Positions 17,402 through 25,023 of a DNA stretch of 64,000 nucleotides are shown here, one piece after another (position 1 is the first letter of the stretch; every line of letters begins with the position of its first letter). This stretch comes from Archangium sp. (GTDB taxonomy: Bacteria > Myxococcota > Myxococcia > Myxococcales > Myxococcaceae). Location: assembly GCA_030681645.1 (NCBI GenBank), contig JAUXRX010000009.1, forward strand, positions 310,001-374,000, written 5' to 3'. Both the position numbers and the translations under genes were made by a program. The notes beneath the pieces are model-generated. The model saw nothing but the letters and a program-made list of their open reading frames with translations. It had not been told where the DNA came from and ran no database searches.

Positions 17402-17635
17402 TTACTTCTTCAGGAAGGCGACGAGCTCCGCCACGTCGGCGACCGAGAACGCGGACTTCTGCCCGGCCGGGTTGAGCCCCTTGAGCACCAGCTGCGCGAG
17501 CCGCTCGTTCTCGCCGCGTGCCTGCTGCAACTGCGCCTTCTGCAGCTCGACCTCGGCGGTGAGCTCGGCCACCTTCGCCCGGAGCGACACGGTCTCCTGC
17601 TGCGCCTGTTCGAGCGCGTCGCGGAGCTCGCGCAT
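17402..17635 (-). CDS. Small coiled-coil protein
   Basis: From ATG 17635 (1-nt overlap with the preceding stop) the 77-residue protein is almost entirely heptad-patterned (LEQAQQETVSLRAKVAEL, then VELQKAQLQQARGENERL). It ends with a short helical hairpin (AFSVADVAELVAFLKK). It is the last gene of the hydroxylase operon. Its 3' end is duplicated in decayed form beyond the vapBC pair at 16565. Function is unknown. Confidence 0.65.
   Translation of the reverse strand: MRELRDALEQAQQETVSLRAKVAELTAEVELQKAQLQQARGENERLAQLVLKGLNPAGQKSAFSVADVAELVAFLKK
17405..17453. repeat. Direct repeat flanking vapBC, right copy
   Basis: The intact copy of the 49-bp repeat, forming the 3' end of the coiled-coil gene; see the left copy at 16565-16613. 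Confidence 0.7.
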
Positions 17636-18174
17636 CACACCACGATGCCTTCCCACCTCGACACCCACTTGGTCGGGTGAAACGGCGGAATGGCCTTGGG
17701 CGCGAGCAGCGGCGACCCGGTCTTCCAGAAGGTCTTGAACGGGGGCTTCTCACCCGTCGTGTAGAAGTGCGTGAGGTACGCGAAGTCGCAGGCCGAATAA
17801 TCAGACAGCCACTGGTCGAGCTCGCCCACGCCCGCCTCGTGGAAGAGCTGCATCGAGTAGCGGCACGCCTCGTACTCGTACTCGTGGAGGCGCTTGAGCA
17901 TCGCCTCGTCGGGGTTCGGGTAGAGCTTGTAGCCAATCTCGCGGGCCTTCTCGTCGGTGTTCCACTGCACGGTGTGCCCGAAGAGGTGCGCGATGATGAA
18001 CAGCGCGCTCTCGATGTCTTCGGCGTAGTCGACGTGAATCTCCGCGCCGTCGAGATCGCCCGTGAACGGGTTCGGCACGTCCTTGATGCGAATGGGAATG
18101 CCGTACTTCGTCTCGACGTGCTTCTCGAGAATGTTGAACGCGGCGTGCAGCCGCTCGTCGGGTGGGACGCTCAT
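17635..18174 (-). CDS. Degenerate metalloprotease-like protein (HLFGH)
   Basis: The start at 18174 lies 2 nt after the hydroxylase stop, so it is coupled to it. The 179-residue protein contains SALFIIAHLFGHTVQW, which has the two His of an HExxH zinc site but Leu in place of the catalytic Glu. About 35 residues later LHEYEYEACRYSMQLFHEAG offers the spacing and Glu of an ImmA/IrrE-type third ligand. The fold may therefore be a gluzincin without normal hydrolytic activity. It probably acts with the hydroxylase upstream, for example as an accessory or metal-binding protein; that is inference. Confidence 0.65.
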   Translation of the reverse strand: MSVPPDERLHAAFNILEKHVETKYGIPIRIKDVPNPFTGDLDGAEIHVDYAEDIESALFIIAHLFGHTVQWNTDEKAREIGYKLYPNPDEAMLKRLHEYEYEACRYSMQLFHEAGVGELDQWLSDYSACDFAYLTHFYTTGEKPPFKTFWKTGSPLLAPKAIPPFHPTKWVSRWEGIVV

Positions 18175-18176
18175 GT

Positions 18177-19748
18177 TCAGTTCGCGGTGAGGAGTTCGTC
18201 GACCTCTTCGCGGAGCAGCGCCTCTTCGCCGAAGCGGCGGGCCTCCTCGAGGATCGTGGTGAGGCGCTTGCGATCGATCTTCTTCGAGCGCCGCATCACC
18301 CGCACCTCGGCGTAGAGCCCGGCCAGGTCGCCCGGGAGCTCTTCGGCCTTGCGCTGACGCGCGAGCGCCTCGCTGTTGCCCGCGGTGAAGCTGTCGAGCG
18401 CGCCGAAGTACTCGTCCCACCGCTGGGGGTCTGCCGGGCCACCGGCCACGGAGGGGATCGCCTCGGCCACCGCCACGTACGCCCAGGTCGACACCGGAAT
18501 CTGCCGGCCGTGCAGCCACACCCGGAAGTCGACGACCTCGTGGTTGTCCACCACGTAGCCCGAGGCCTCCACGCCCGACTCGAAGCGCACCGAGAAGCGG
18601 CCGCGCAGGGGCAGCTTGGCGTCACCGATGAGCACCACCGCGTCGATGCGCTTGGGGATCTCGGTGCACTTGCCGTTGGTGCTGATCATCGTGGGGCCGA
18701 CCAGCTCGATCACCGACGCGGTGAGCCCGGGCCCAGTGTCCTTGCCGGCCCGGTGAATCTCGCGGACCTCGCCGGTCAGCTCGATGCTCTCGCCGCCGCG
18801 CGTGCGCAGCACCAGGTGATTGACCGCGCGGCTGCGCAGCGCCTCGTCGAGCCCGTAGTCCCCGCCGCGGATGTACGCGAGCGAGTGCTTGAAGTCGGCC
18901 AGCACGTCGTTCAGGTGCCGGAAGTCGCGCGCCACGAAGAGCTGCGGCTGCATGCGGGTGATGTCGTACGCGGTGTTCGCGCACTCCACGGACAGCGGCA
19001 GCTTCCGCACCTCGGGGGTGAGGCAGTGCTCGGCCTCGCCGATGGAAGAGAGCAGCCCGGCGCCATACAGCTTGGGCTGCTCGATGGTGCCGACCAGCCC
19101 GTACTCCGCGGTCCACCAGTAGAGGCGCGAGGCGCGGGTCGACTCCGAGACGTAGCGCACCGACTTGGCGGCCGCGTCCAGGCGGGCCTGCGCGTGCTCC
19201 ACGTCTTCCGGCGTGGCCATCGGGTCTTCCTTCACCACCGACAGGTTGCGAATGCCCTCGAACAGCGCGCGATCTTCGGCCGAGGCGATGGCCTTGAAGC
19301 CGACCTCGCCGCAGCTCTTCAAGTACGCCGCGTAGGCCGCGTCCGCGATGATGGGGGCGTGCCCCGCGCTCTCGTGGATGATGTCGGGCGCCGGCGTGTA
19401 CATGATGGTCTTGTGGCTGCGGATGTCGGCGGCGATGGCGAGAATGCCGCGCGCCTGCATCTCGGTGAAGACCGCGGGCGGTATGAAGCCGCGCACGCCC
19501 ACGCAGCGCCAGCCGAGGCGATCGAGCTTCTCGTTCATCGTCTCGAGCCTCGGGATCTCGTCGAGCTCGATGCCCGTCTCCTGCAGGCCGCGCAGGTAGG
19601 TGCCGTGCGCGCGCGTCTCGAGGTGCCGCGACAGGCGCCGCATCACGTGCCGCCACACCGATTGATCTCGCGGCGTGTACGACGCGTAGTCCTGCTCAAC
19701 CACGTACCGCTGAAGGTGCGGCGGGAGTTCGACGCGGGCGGGGCTCAT
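18177..19748 (-). CDS. Biopterin-dependent aromatic amino acid hydroxylase
   Basis: A GAGAGG site sits just upstream of ATG 19748, favoured over ATG 19766. The 523-residue protein has the iron-binding motif of this family: IIHESAGHAP provides His-x4-His and WWTAEYGL provides the Glu. Other family blocks are present (RGFIPPAVFTEMQA, ADIRSHKTIMYTPAPD). It should hydroxylate phenylalanine, or possibly tyrosine or tryptophan, using tetrahydropterin and O2. It is much longer than the ~260-300-residue proteobacterial PhhA because of ~230 extra C-terminal residues, including a beta-rich region and a helical end. It leads a three-gene minus-strand operon. Confidence 0.85.
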   Translation of the reverse strand: MSPARVELPPHLQRYVVEQDYASYTPRDQSVWRHVMRRLSRHLETRAHGTYLRGLQETGIELDEIPRLETMNEKLDRLGWRCVGVRGFIPPAVFTEMQARGILAIAADIRSHKTIMYTPAPDIIHESAGHAPIIADAAYAAYLKSCGEVGFKAIASAEDRALFEGIRNLSVVKEDPMATPEDVEHAQARLDAAAKSVRYVSESTRASRLYWWTAEYGLVGTIEQPKLYGAGLLSSIGEAEHCLTPEVRKLPLSVECANTAYDITRMQPQLFVARDFRHLNDVLADFKHSLAYIRGGDYGLDEALRSRAVNHLVLRTRGGESIELTGEVREIHRAGKDTGPGLTASVIELVGPTMISTNGKCTEIPKRIDAVVLIGDAKLPLRGRFSVRFESGVEASGYVVDNHEVVDFRVWLHGRQIPVSTWAYVAVAEAIPSVAGGPADPQRWDEYFGALDSFTAGNSEALARQRKAEELPGDLAGLYAEVRVMRRSKKIDRKRLTTILEEARRFGEEALLREEVDELLTAN

Positions 19749-20038
19749 GCACCTCTCGTTTGTCATCGGGACCCCGGGTCGGCAAGAGCAAGCGCGTCAC
19801 GCGCCGTTCGGGGCAGCCAAACCGGACTTTTTCTCCGCCGGGCGAAAGTGGCTGCGGGGCCGGTAAATCGGCCTCAGCCACGTTTCCGTGACACCTACAT
19901 CGAAACCCCAATGGATCCGTGGGTTTACAATGGGCGATCGCCAGCATAGGGTCCCCTCGCTGTCAAAAAAGAGACAAGTCGCGACACACCTGTAGCGTCC
20001 GTTTCGGCAGCTGAAGCTGAGCCTGGAGCCGATCGCCC
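19749..20038. other. Divergent intergenic region, hydroxylase operon / pomY
   Basis: About 290 nt with lower GC than the flanking genes. It must hold the divergent promoters of the hydroxylase operon and the pom cluster. A minus-strand TTGACA (about 19971-19976) is present, but no well-spaced -10 could be assigned. A GGCGATCGCC palindrome occurs at about 19933. No small gene is evident. Confidence 0.5.
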
Positions 20039-21631
20039 TTGAGTGACGAAAAGCCGGAAGCCCTTCTGAAGAGCGCACTCGAGAAGATCCTCTATTTCGA
20101 GGCTCGTTCTTCACAGCTCACCAACGACGCCGACACCTCGCGCTCCGAGCTCGAGCGCTTCAAGTCTGATCTCGCCGCGGCCTCGCAGCGGGAAATCGAG
20201 CTGCGCCGGGTGGTGGCCGAGCTCGAGGTGCGCGTCACGCGCGCGCACTCCGAGCGGGAAGAGACGGCGCGGCTGGCCGACGCGCTGCGCCGCGAGCGGG
20301 CCGACCTGGTGGGCAAGATGCTCGAGGCCTCGCGCATTCATGGGCTCGACCAGGGGCCCGACGACTTCGACCTGGGGCAGTTCATCGCGCAGCTCCGGAG
20401 CGAGGTGCTGGTGCAGCGCGGCGACGCGGTGCTGGTCGGGCCCGCGCCCACCACCTCGGGCACCGTGACGGGCGTGGCCAACGAGCTCAAGGCGCAGGGC
20501 CGGCTCTCGGTGAGCGAGAACGAGTTCGCGAAGCTCACCGGCGCGCGCGAGTTCCCGGGCCGCAGTGAAGAGACGCTGTTCGGCTTCTCGGTGCGCGAGC
20601 TGTCGGCGCCCGACGCGTCGGCGCGGGTGCGGGCGGCCGAGCGGCTGCAGGCGCTGCGTCACCCGGCGGCCACGCCGGCGCTGGCCACCGCGCTCCACGG
20701 CGAGAGCGAGCCCTCGGTGCAGGTGGCGCTGCTGGCCGCGCTCGCGTCGCTGGCGAAGGTCGAGGCGTTGCCGGTGGTGATGCCGCTGCTCAGCTCGTCC
20801 GCGCCGGAAGTGCGCATCGCGGCGCTGAAGGCGATGATCACGCTCGACGCCCCCGCGGCGGCCCCGCACCTCGCGGCGGCCACGAAGGACCCGGACAAGG
20901 CGGTCCGTCGCCGCGCCTCGCTGCTGGCGCTGGGGCTCTCGGGCAAGGAAGCCCTCGAGCTGGGCACGCAGGCGATTCGTGACGGCGACGCCGACGTCCG
21001 CTCGCTGGCCGCGCTGGTGCTGGGCGCGAGCAACGCCGAGGTGGCGCGTCCCCTCTTGATGGACGCGATGCGCGACGTCGACGTGCGCGTGCGCCGGGCG
21101 GCGAGCCAGTCGCTCTCCCGCCTGCTGGGCCAGGACGTCACCTCGCTCGTCTCGCTCGATGACGCGCACCGCCGCCGCGAGGTCCGCCGGCTCGCGAGCG
21201 TTCCCTCGAAGCCCGTGACCAGCGCCAGTGCAAGCGCAAGCGCCTCCCTCTCCCTGCGCAGCGGGGAGAGGGCTGGGGTGAGGGGCCACCTGCCCGAAGC
21301 GCCCCTCACCCGGCCTGCGGCCGACCTCTCCCCGCTTCGCAGGGAGAGGTTTCAAGAGGCGCTGCCCCACCGGAGCGAAGCGACCATCCCCCTGGCCGCC
21401 GCCCCCGCGAAGGCCCGCGTCGCCGTGCTGGAGGTGGAAGTCGAAGAAGCACTCCCGGCCGAGCTGCTCACCTCGGCGATGCGCGAGCTGCGCGCCAGCA
21501 TCCGCGGGCGCCAGCTCACCGAGCTCGCCAGCGGCATCGGCGCCTCGACAGAACAGACCATGAAGGTGTGCGGCGAGCTGATGGCTCAGGGCCAGGTCGT
21601 GCGCCGCGGCCTCAAATACTTCGTCGCATGA
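20039..21631 (+). CDS. pomY: PomY cell-division positioning protein (coiled coil plus HEAT repeats)
   Basis: Translation from TTG 20039 (GGAG upstream) gives 530 residues. Residues of about 5-105 are a heptad-rich coiled coil. Residues of about 200-368 are HEAT repeats (HPAATPALATAL, APEVRIAALKAM, DKAVRRRASLLAL, DADVRSLAALVLG). In Myxococcus xanthus PomY, with the same architecture and the same neighbours, forms condensate-like clusters with PomX and PomZ that mark midcell and stimulate FtsZ-ring formation. Residues of about 402-438 are encoded by an inverted pair of palindromic repeat elements inserted in frame in the linker after the HEAT domain. It overlaps the first possible pomZ start. 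Confidence 0.85.
   Translation: MSDEKPEALLKSALEKILYFEARSSQLTNDADTSRSELERFKSDLAAASQREIELRRVVAELEVRVTRAHSEREETARLADALRRERADLVGKMLEASRIHGLDQGPDDFDLGQFIAQLRSEVLVQRGDAVLVGPAPTTSGTVTGVANELKAQGRLSVSENEFAKLTGAREFPGRSEETLFGFSVRELSAPDASARVRAAERLQALRHPAATPALATALHGESEPSVQVALLAALASLAKVEALPVVMPLLSSSAPEVRIAALKAMITLDAPAAAPHLAAATKDPDKAVRRRASLLALGLSGKEALELGTQAIRDGDADVRSLAALVLGASNAEVARPLLMDAMRDVDVRVRRAASQSLSRLLGQDVTSLVSLDDAHRRREVRRLASVPSKPVTSASASASASLSLRSGERAGVRGHLPEAPLTRPAADLSPLRRERFQEALPHRSEATIPLAAAPAKARVAVLEVEVEEALPAELLTSAMRELRASIRGRQLTELASGIGASTEQTMKVCGELMAQGQVVRRGLKYFVA
21244..21350. repeat. Inverted pair of palindromic repeat elements inside pomY
   Basis: Copy A (21244-21285) and copy B (21301-21350) are reverse complements of each other, apart from small changes, across a 15-bp spacer. 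Each contains the cctctccc ... gggagagg arms seen at 13576 and 23838. The insertion length keeps the pomY frame open and adds about 37 residues. Confidence 0.75.
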
Positions 21632-21642
21632 GGGACAGTCAG

Positions 21643-22605
21643 ATGGATCCGATCCGCTACACCCCCAAAGAGACCGCTGACCTCCTCGGCATCACCACCA
21701 AGGTCTTGTCCGCCGCGCTCAAGAAGGACGAGTACACGCCGGAAGACGCGTGGGAGCTGCGGGGCAAGCTGCAGCGTGAGCCGCCCGCGTTCGGCACGCG
21801 CAAGCAGCTCTTCCTCAACTTCAAGGGCGGCACAGGGAAGACCTCGCTGTCGACCAGCTACGCCTGGCGCCTGGCCGAGATGGGCTACGGGGTGCTGCTG
21901 ATCGACCTCGACAGCCAGGGCCACGCGACCAAGTGCCTGGGCTTCGAGGGTGAAGACTTCGAGCGCACGCTGCTCGACGTGCTGGTGAAGAAGACGCCGA
22001 TTTCCCAGGTGGTGCAGAAGTCGCCGCTGCCCAACCTCGACTTCGTGCCCTCGAACCTGTCGATGTCGACGGTGGATCTGGCGCTGATGCCGATGGCGGG
22101 CCGCGAGTTCAAGCTCAAGAACGCGCTGAAGGAAGTCGAAGCGCACTACGACTTCATCATCTTCGACGCGCCGCCGTCGTTCGGCCTGCTGAACCTGAAC
22201 GCGCTGATGGCGGCGGACGACCTGATCGTGCCGGTGCTGGCCGACTTCCTCTCGTTCCACGGGCTCAAGCTGCTCTTCGAGACGGTGAACTCGCTCGAGG
22301 AGGATCTCGGCCACGTGCTCGACCACGTGTTCATCGTGGTGAACAGCTTCAACGCGACCTTCAAGCTGGCGAAGGAAGCGCTCGAGGCGCTCAAGCAGCA
22401 CTACCCCGAGTTCCTGATGCCGCAGGTGATTCGCCAGTGCACGCGCTTCGCGCAGGCCTCGAGCGAGGGCATGCCCATCTTCCGCTTCGACCGCGACAGC
22501 AAGGGCGCGAACGACGTGCAGAAGTTGATCGACGACGTGCTCTCGCGGCTGCAGAGCTCGATCGCAGCGAAGGCCGCGGCCCGCACGCAGGCGAAGAGCG
22601 CGTGA
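21643..22605 (+). CDS. pomZ: PomZ ParA-family ATPase for division-site positioning
   Basis: The ATG at 21643 has a GAGGGA site 7 nt upstream and is preferred over ATG 21628. The 320-residue protein opens with a short DNA-binding-like helix region (YTPKETADLLGITTKVLSA). The ParA core follows: deviant Walker A FKGGTGKTSLS, Walker A' LLIDLDSQGHATK, and Walker B DFIIFDAPPSFG. In M. xanthus PomZ dimers bind the nucleoid with ATP and move the PomXY cluster to midcell over the chromosome. It is 11 nt after pomY and 38 nt before pomX, so the three are an operon. Confidence 0.92.
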   Translation: MDPIRYTPKETADLLGITTKVLSAALKKDEYTPEDAWELRGKLQREPPAFGTRKQLFLNFKGGTGKTSLSTSYAWRLAEMGYGVLLIDLDSQGHATKCLGFEGEDFERTLLDVLVKKTPISQVVQKSPLPNLDFVPSNLSMSTVDLALMPMAGREFKLKNALKEVEAHYDFIIFDAPPSFGLLNLNALMAADDLIVPVLADFLSFHGLKLLFETVNSLEEDLGHVLDHVFIVVNSFNATFKLAKEALEALKQHYPEFLMPQVIRQCTRFAQASSEGMPIFRFDRDSKGANDVQKLIDDVLSRLQSSIAAKAAARTQAKSA

Positions 22606-22643
22606 ACAACTTCAACAGCAAGAATCTCTCCGGAGGGACACCG

Positions 22644-23828
22644 ATGAAGAAGGCATTCGACGCGAACGTGAGCCGAGCCAAGCCCCGGGTGCGCCTGGGC
22701 GCGCTGATGACCGACAGCGGTGTCTCGACGGCGACGGTGGAGTCGCTCGCCCAGCAGGTGGCCCACGAGGCCCCGCCGGTGATCCCCTCGGTCGAGACGG
22801 TGGAGTCGATGAACCTGGCCTCGGCGCTCAAGCAGCGCGCGCAGGCCCGCGCCCTGCGGAGCTCGGCCGCCGAGATGCTCCAGGAAGCGCTTTCCCCTCG
22901 AGGCGCGAGTTCGCAGCTCTCCGAGCCGACCGACGAAGTGCAGGCCCGGGTCTCGAGCTGGGCGCAGCCGGTGCACGCCGAAGCGGCGCCCGTGCCGGCG
23001 CTGGTCGAGCACGTCGAGGCGCCGCGCGCGTTCGTGGCGCCGCACGTCGAGCCCGCACCCGCGCCGCGCGCGTTCGTGGCGCCGGTCGAGCCCGCCCCTG
23101 TTCCGCGCGCTCACGCCGAGCCGCCCCCGACGGTGACCGAGGTGCAGACCGCGCCGCCGCCGAGCGTGGAGAGCGACCCGGCCGAGCGCCGCGAGCGGCT
23201 GCGCGAGCGGCTCAAGGCGGTGCGCGAGAACCCGCGCCCCGAGCCCCTGCCGGACACGGTCGCCGAGGCGGGCGTGCTGGCGGTCGAGCGCATCTCGGCG
23301 CTGCAGACCGAGCTGTCGAAGGCGCGGGCGATGAACCTGGCGCTGGCGCAGGATCTCGAGGCGGCGCGCCGCCAGGCCGAGCGGGCCACGGAAGAAGCGC
23401 GGCTGCGGATGGACGAGGCGAAGCGCCTGTCGAGCGAGATGGAAGGGCGGGTCACGCTGCTCTCCGAGCTCGAGCGAGAGCTGGAGTCACTGGAGGGCGA
23501 GCGCAACGAGTCGCTGCTGGCGCTGCAGGAATCGCGGCAGGTGCTCGAGCTGCGCGAGCGCGAGAAGCAGGAGCTCGCCGAGACGGTGGCGAAGAAGGAC
23601 CAGGAGATCTCCGACAGCCTCGCTGAAGAAGAGCGGCTGGCGGCCGAGCTCGAGGCGGCGCAGGAGACGATGGGCGCGCTGCGGCGCAGCTCGGACGCGC
23701 TCAAGGGTGAGCGCGACACGTTGGCGCGGCAGGTGTCCGAGCTGACGCGCGAGCGGGCCGAGCTGCTGGAAGCGCGCAAGGCGCTCGAGGCAGTGCACCG
23801 CGCGCTGTCTTCGGCCGCGATGCGCTGA
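22644..23828 (+). CDS. pomX: PomX scaffold of the division-positioning cluster
   Basis: A strong GGAGGG site precedes ATG 22644. The 394-residue protein begins MKKAFDANVSRAKPRVRLGA, matching the short N-terminal peptide of M. xanthus PomX that activates the PomZ ATPase; Lys and Arg residues around 13-17 are conserved. A long Ala/Pro-rich disordered linker follows, containing repeats of PRAFVAP. The C-terminal ~180 residues are an uninterrupted coiled coil that should assemble filaments. The linker also contains an inverted copy of the 'cctcgaggcgcgagttcg' repeat at about 22890. It is the last gene of the pom operon. Confidence 0.9.
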   Translation: MKKAFDANVSRAKPRVRLGALMTDSGVSTATVESLAQQVAHEAPPVIPSVETVESMNLASALKQRAQARALRSSAAEMLQEALSPRGASSQLSEPTDEVQARVSSWAQPVHAEAAPVPALVEHVEAPRAFVAPHVEPAPAPRAFVAPVEPAPVPRAHAEPPPTVTEVQTAPPPSVESDPAERRERLRERLKAVRENPRPEPLPDTVAEAGVLAVERISALQTELSKARAMNLALAQDLEAARRQAERATEEARLRMDEAKRLSSEMEGRVTLLSELERELESLEGERNESLLALQESRQVLELREREKQELAETVAKKDQEISDSLAEEERLAAELEAAQETMGALRRSSDALKGERDTLARQVSELTRERAELLEARKALEAVHRALSSAAMR

Positions 23829-23837
23829 AGCTGGTGC

Positions 23838-23873
23838 CCCCTCTCCCGGAGCGGGAGAGGGTCGGGGAGAGGG
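23838..23873. repeat. Palindromic repeat element (intergenic copy)
   Basis: ccctctccc ... gggagaggg followed by gggagaggg, in the gap between pomX and the convergent hypothetical gene. It may act as a bidirectional terminator hairpin, although no T-run follows. Confidence 0.65.
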
Positions 23874-23882
23874 CAACCGACC

Positions 23883-24857
23883 TCACAACGCCTCGCTCAC
23901 CCGCTTCTGCCACGCGCAGTCCTCGGGCCGCATCGAGCGCAGGGTCATGACCAGGTCACCGAGCGCGGCGTTGGCCGCCTCGAGCGCGGCTTCGCACCCG
24001 ATGGCGTCCTTCGCTTCCTGGGCGGTGCCGAAGGTCCTGGACAGCTCGTCGAACGTGACGGTGAGCATGGTCAGCTGCTTCGGCGCTTCGGACACGAAGC
24101 GATCGGTCAGCCGCTGAAACCGTTCGGTGGTGGCGTTCCAGCGGGGGGTGGCGGTCTGCAGCTGCCGCACGGGCTTGAGTTCTTCGAGGGCATCGCGCCG
24201 GGTGAGGGCGGCGCGCAGAGGTGGATCTTCGAGCTTCTCGAGCTGTTCGCGCACCAGAGAAGGTCGGCCGGCAAAGGCGTAGAGCACGGCGAGCAGGCGG
24301 GCGGGTTCGGCCGAATCACGATCCGAGGGAGCGATGCCGCGCATCAGGTGAGCGCCCTCGAGCCAATCGCCCTCGGAGAGCGCCTTCGCCACGCCGCTCA
24401 GGCTCCCGAGCGAATCGGGGCGGTAGCGCAGGTCGAGGTTGGCGACGGCGCCAGCGCAGTTGGCGCACCTGCCGCCGACCATGAGCACGGTGACGGCGCC
24501 CGAGCCGGCGCGCGCCTCGAGGAGGACGGGCGTGAACGCATCGACCTGCAGCAGCACCCTGGCGGACTTCTGGCCGGCGGCGCTGGCCTCGATGGAGTGA
24601 ACGCCCTCGAGGAGTGAAGGGCCGGGCTCAGCGCCATCGATGAGCAGCCTCACGGCGGGATCGACGACCAACTGCAGCGGCGCGGCGGTGGCCTCGGGGA
24701 GGGGAGGAGGGGGGCGAAGGGAGGCCTCGGGGCACGTGGTGGGGCCGGGCTTCGTCGCAGACGGACCGGCCGGGGCGGGCGTCTTGAACGTGCGGATCGC
24801 GAGCGCAGTCGCAAGAGCGAGAGCGACGAGCGTCGCGGCAGCGAGCAACCAGCGCAT
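23883..24857 (-). CDS. Membrane-anchored hypothetical protein
   Basis: A 324-residue protein with an N-terminal membrane segment or uncleaved signal (LLAAATLVALALATALAI) and a Pro-rich linker. A small beta domain with PEGA-like features follows (VRLLIDGAEPGPSLLEGVHSIEA), then a Cys-x2-Cys pair (GGRCANC) and a helical C-terminal half. It is convergent with pomX and downstream of the HopA1-family gene across a low-complexity gap. No family was recognised. Confidence 0.65.
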   Translation of the reverse strand: MRWLLAAATLVALALATALAIRTFKTPAPAGPSATKPGPTTCPEASLRPPPPLPEATAAPLQLVVDPAVRLLIDGAEPGPSLLEGVHSIEASAAGQKSARVLLQVDAFTPVLLEARAGSGAVTVLMVGGRCANCAGAVANLDLRYRPDSLGSLSGVAKALSEGDWLEGAHLMRGIAPSDRDSAEPARLLAVLYAFAGRPSLVREQLEKLEDPPLRAALTRRDALEELKPVRQLQTATPRWNATTERFQRLTDRFVSEAPKQLTMLTVTFDELSRTFGTAQEAKDAIGCEAALEAANAALGDLVMTLRSMRPEDCAWQKRVSEAL

Positions 24858-24899
24858 GGCGCATCCTCACACGCCGCCGGAACGCCCGACGAAAAACCC

Positions 24900-25015
24900 G
24901 AACGTACGCGCGAACCCACGGCGCCCGATCCCGAAGCCGATCGCGATCCCGATCCCGATCGCGTACCCGAAACCGTGGTTCCGAAACCGCGCCCCGAAAC
25001 CGCGCCCCGGTTTGC
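24900..25015. repeat. Degenerate hexanucleotide repeat tract
   Basis: Imperfect repeats of ccgatc/cgatcc units, then ccgaaacc units (gatcccgatcccgatcgcg, then ccgaaaccgcgccccgaaac), fill most of the gap between the HopA1-family gene and the hypothetical gene. A very similar tract lies at 46118-46215. Confidence 0.65.
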
Positions 25016-25023
25016 CCTCCTCT

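Noticed and set aside
19933-19942. GGCGATCGCC as a HIP1-type element
   Set aside because: Only one clear copy was noticed in the window, so it is not an over-represented motif here.
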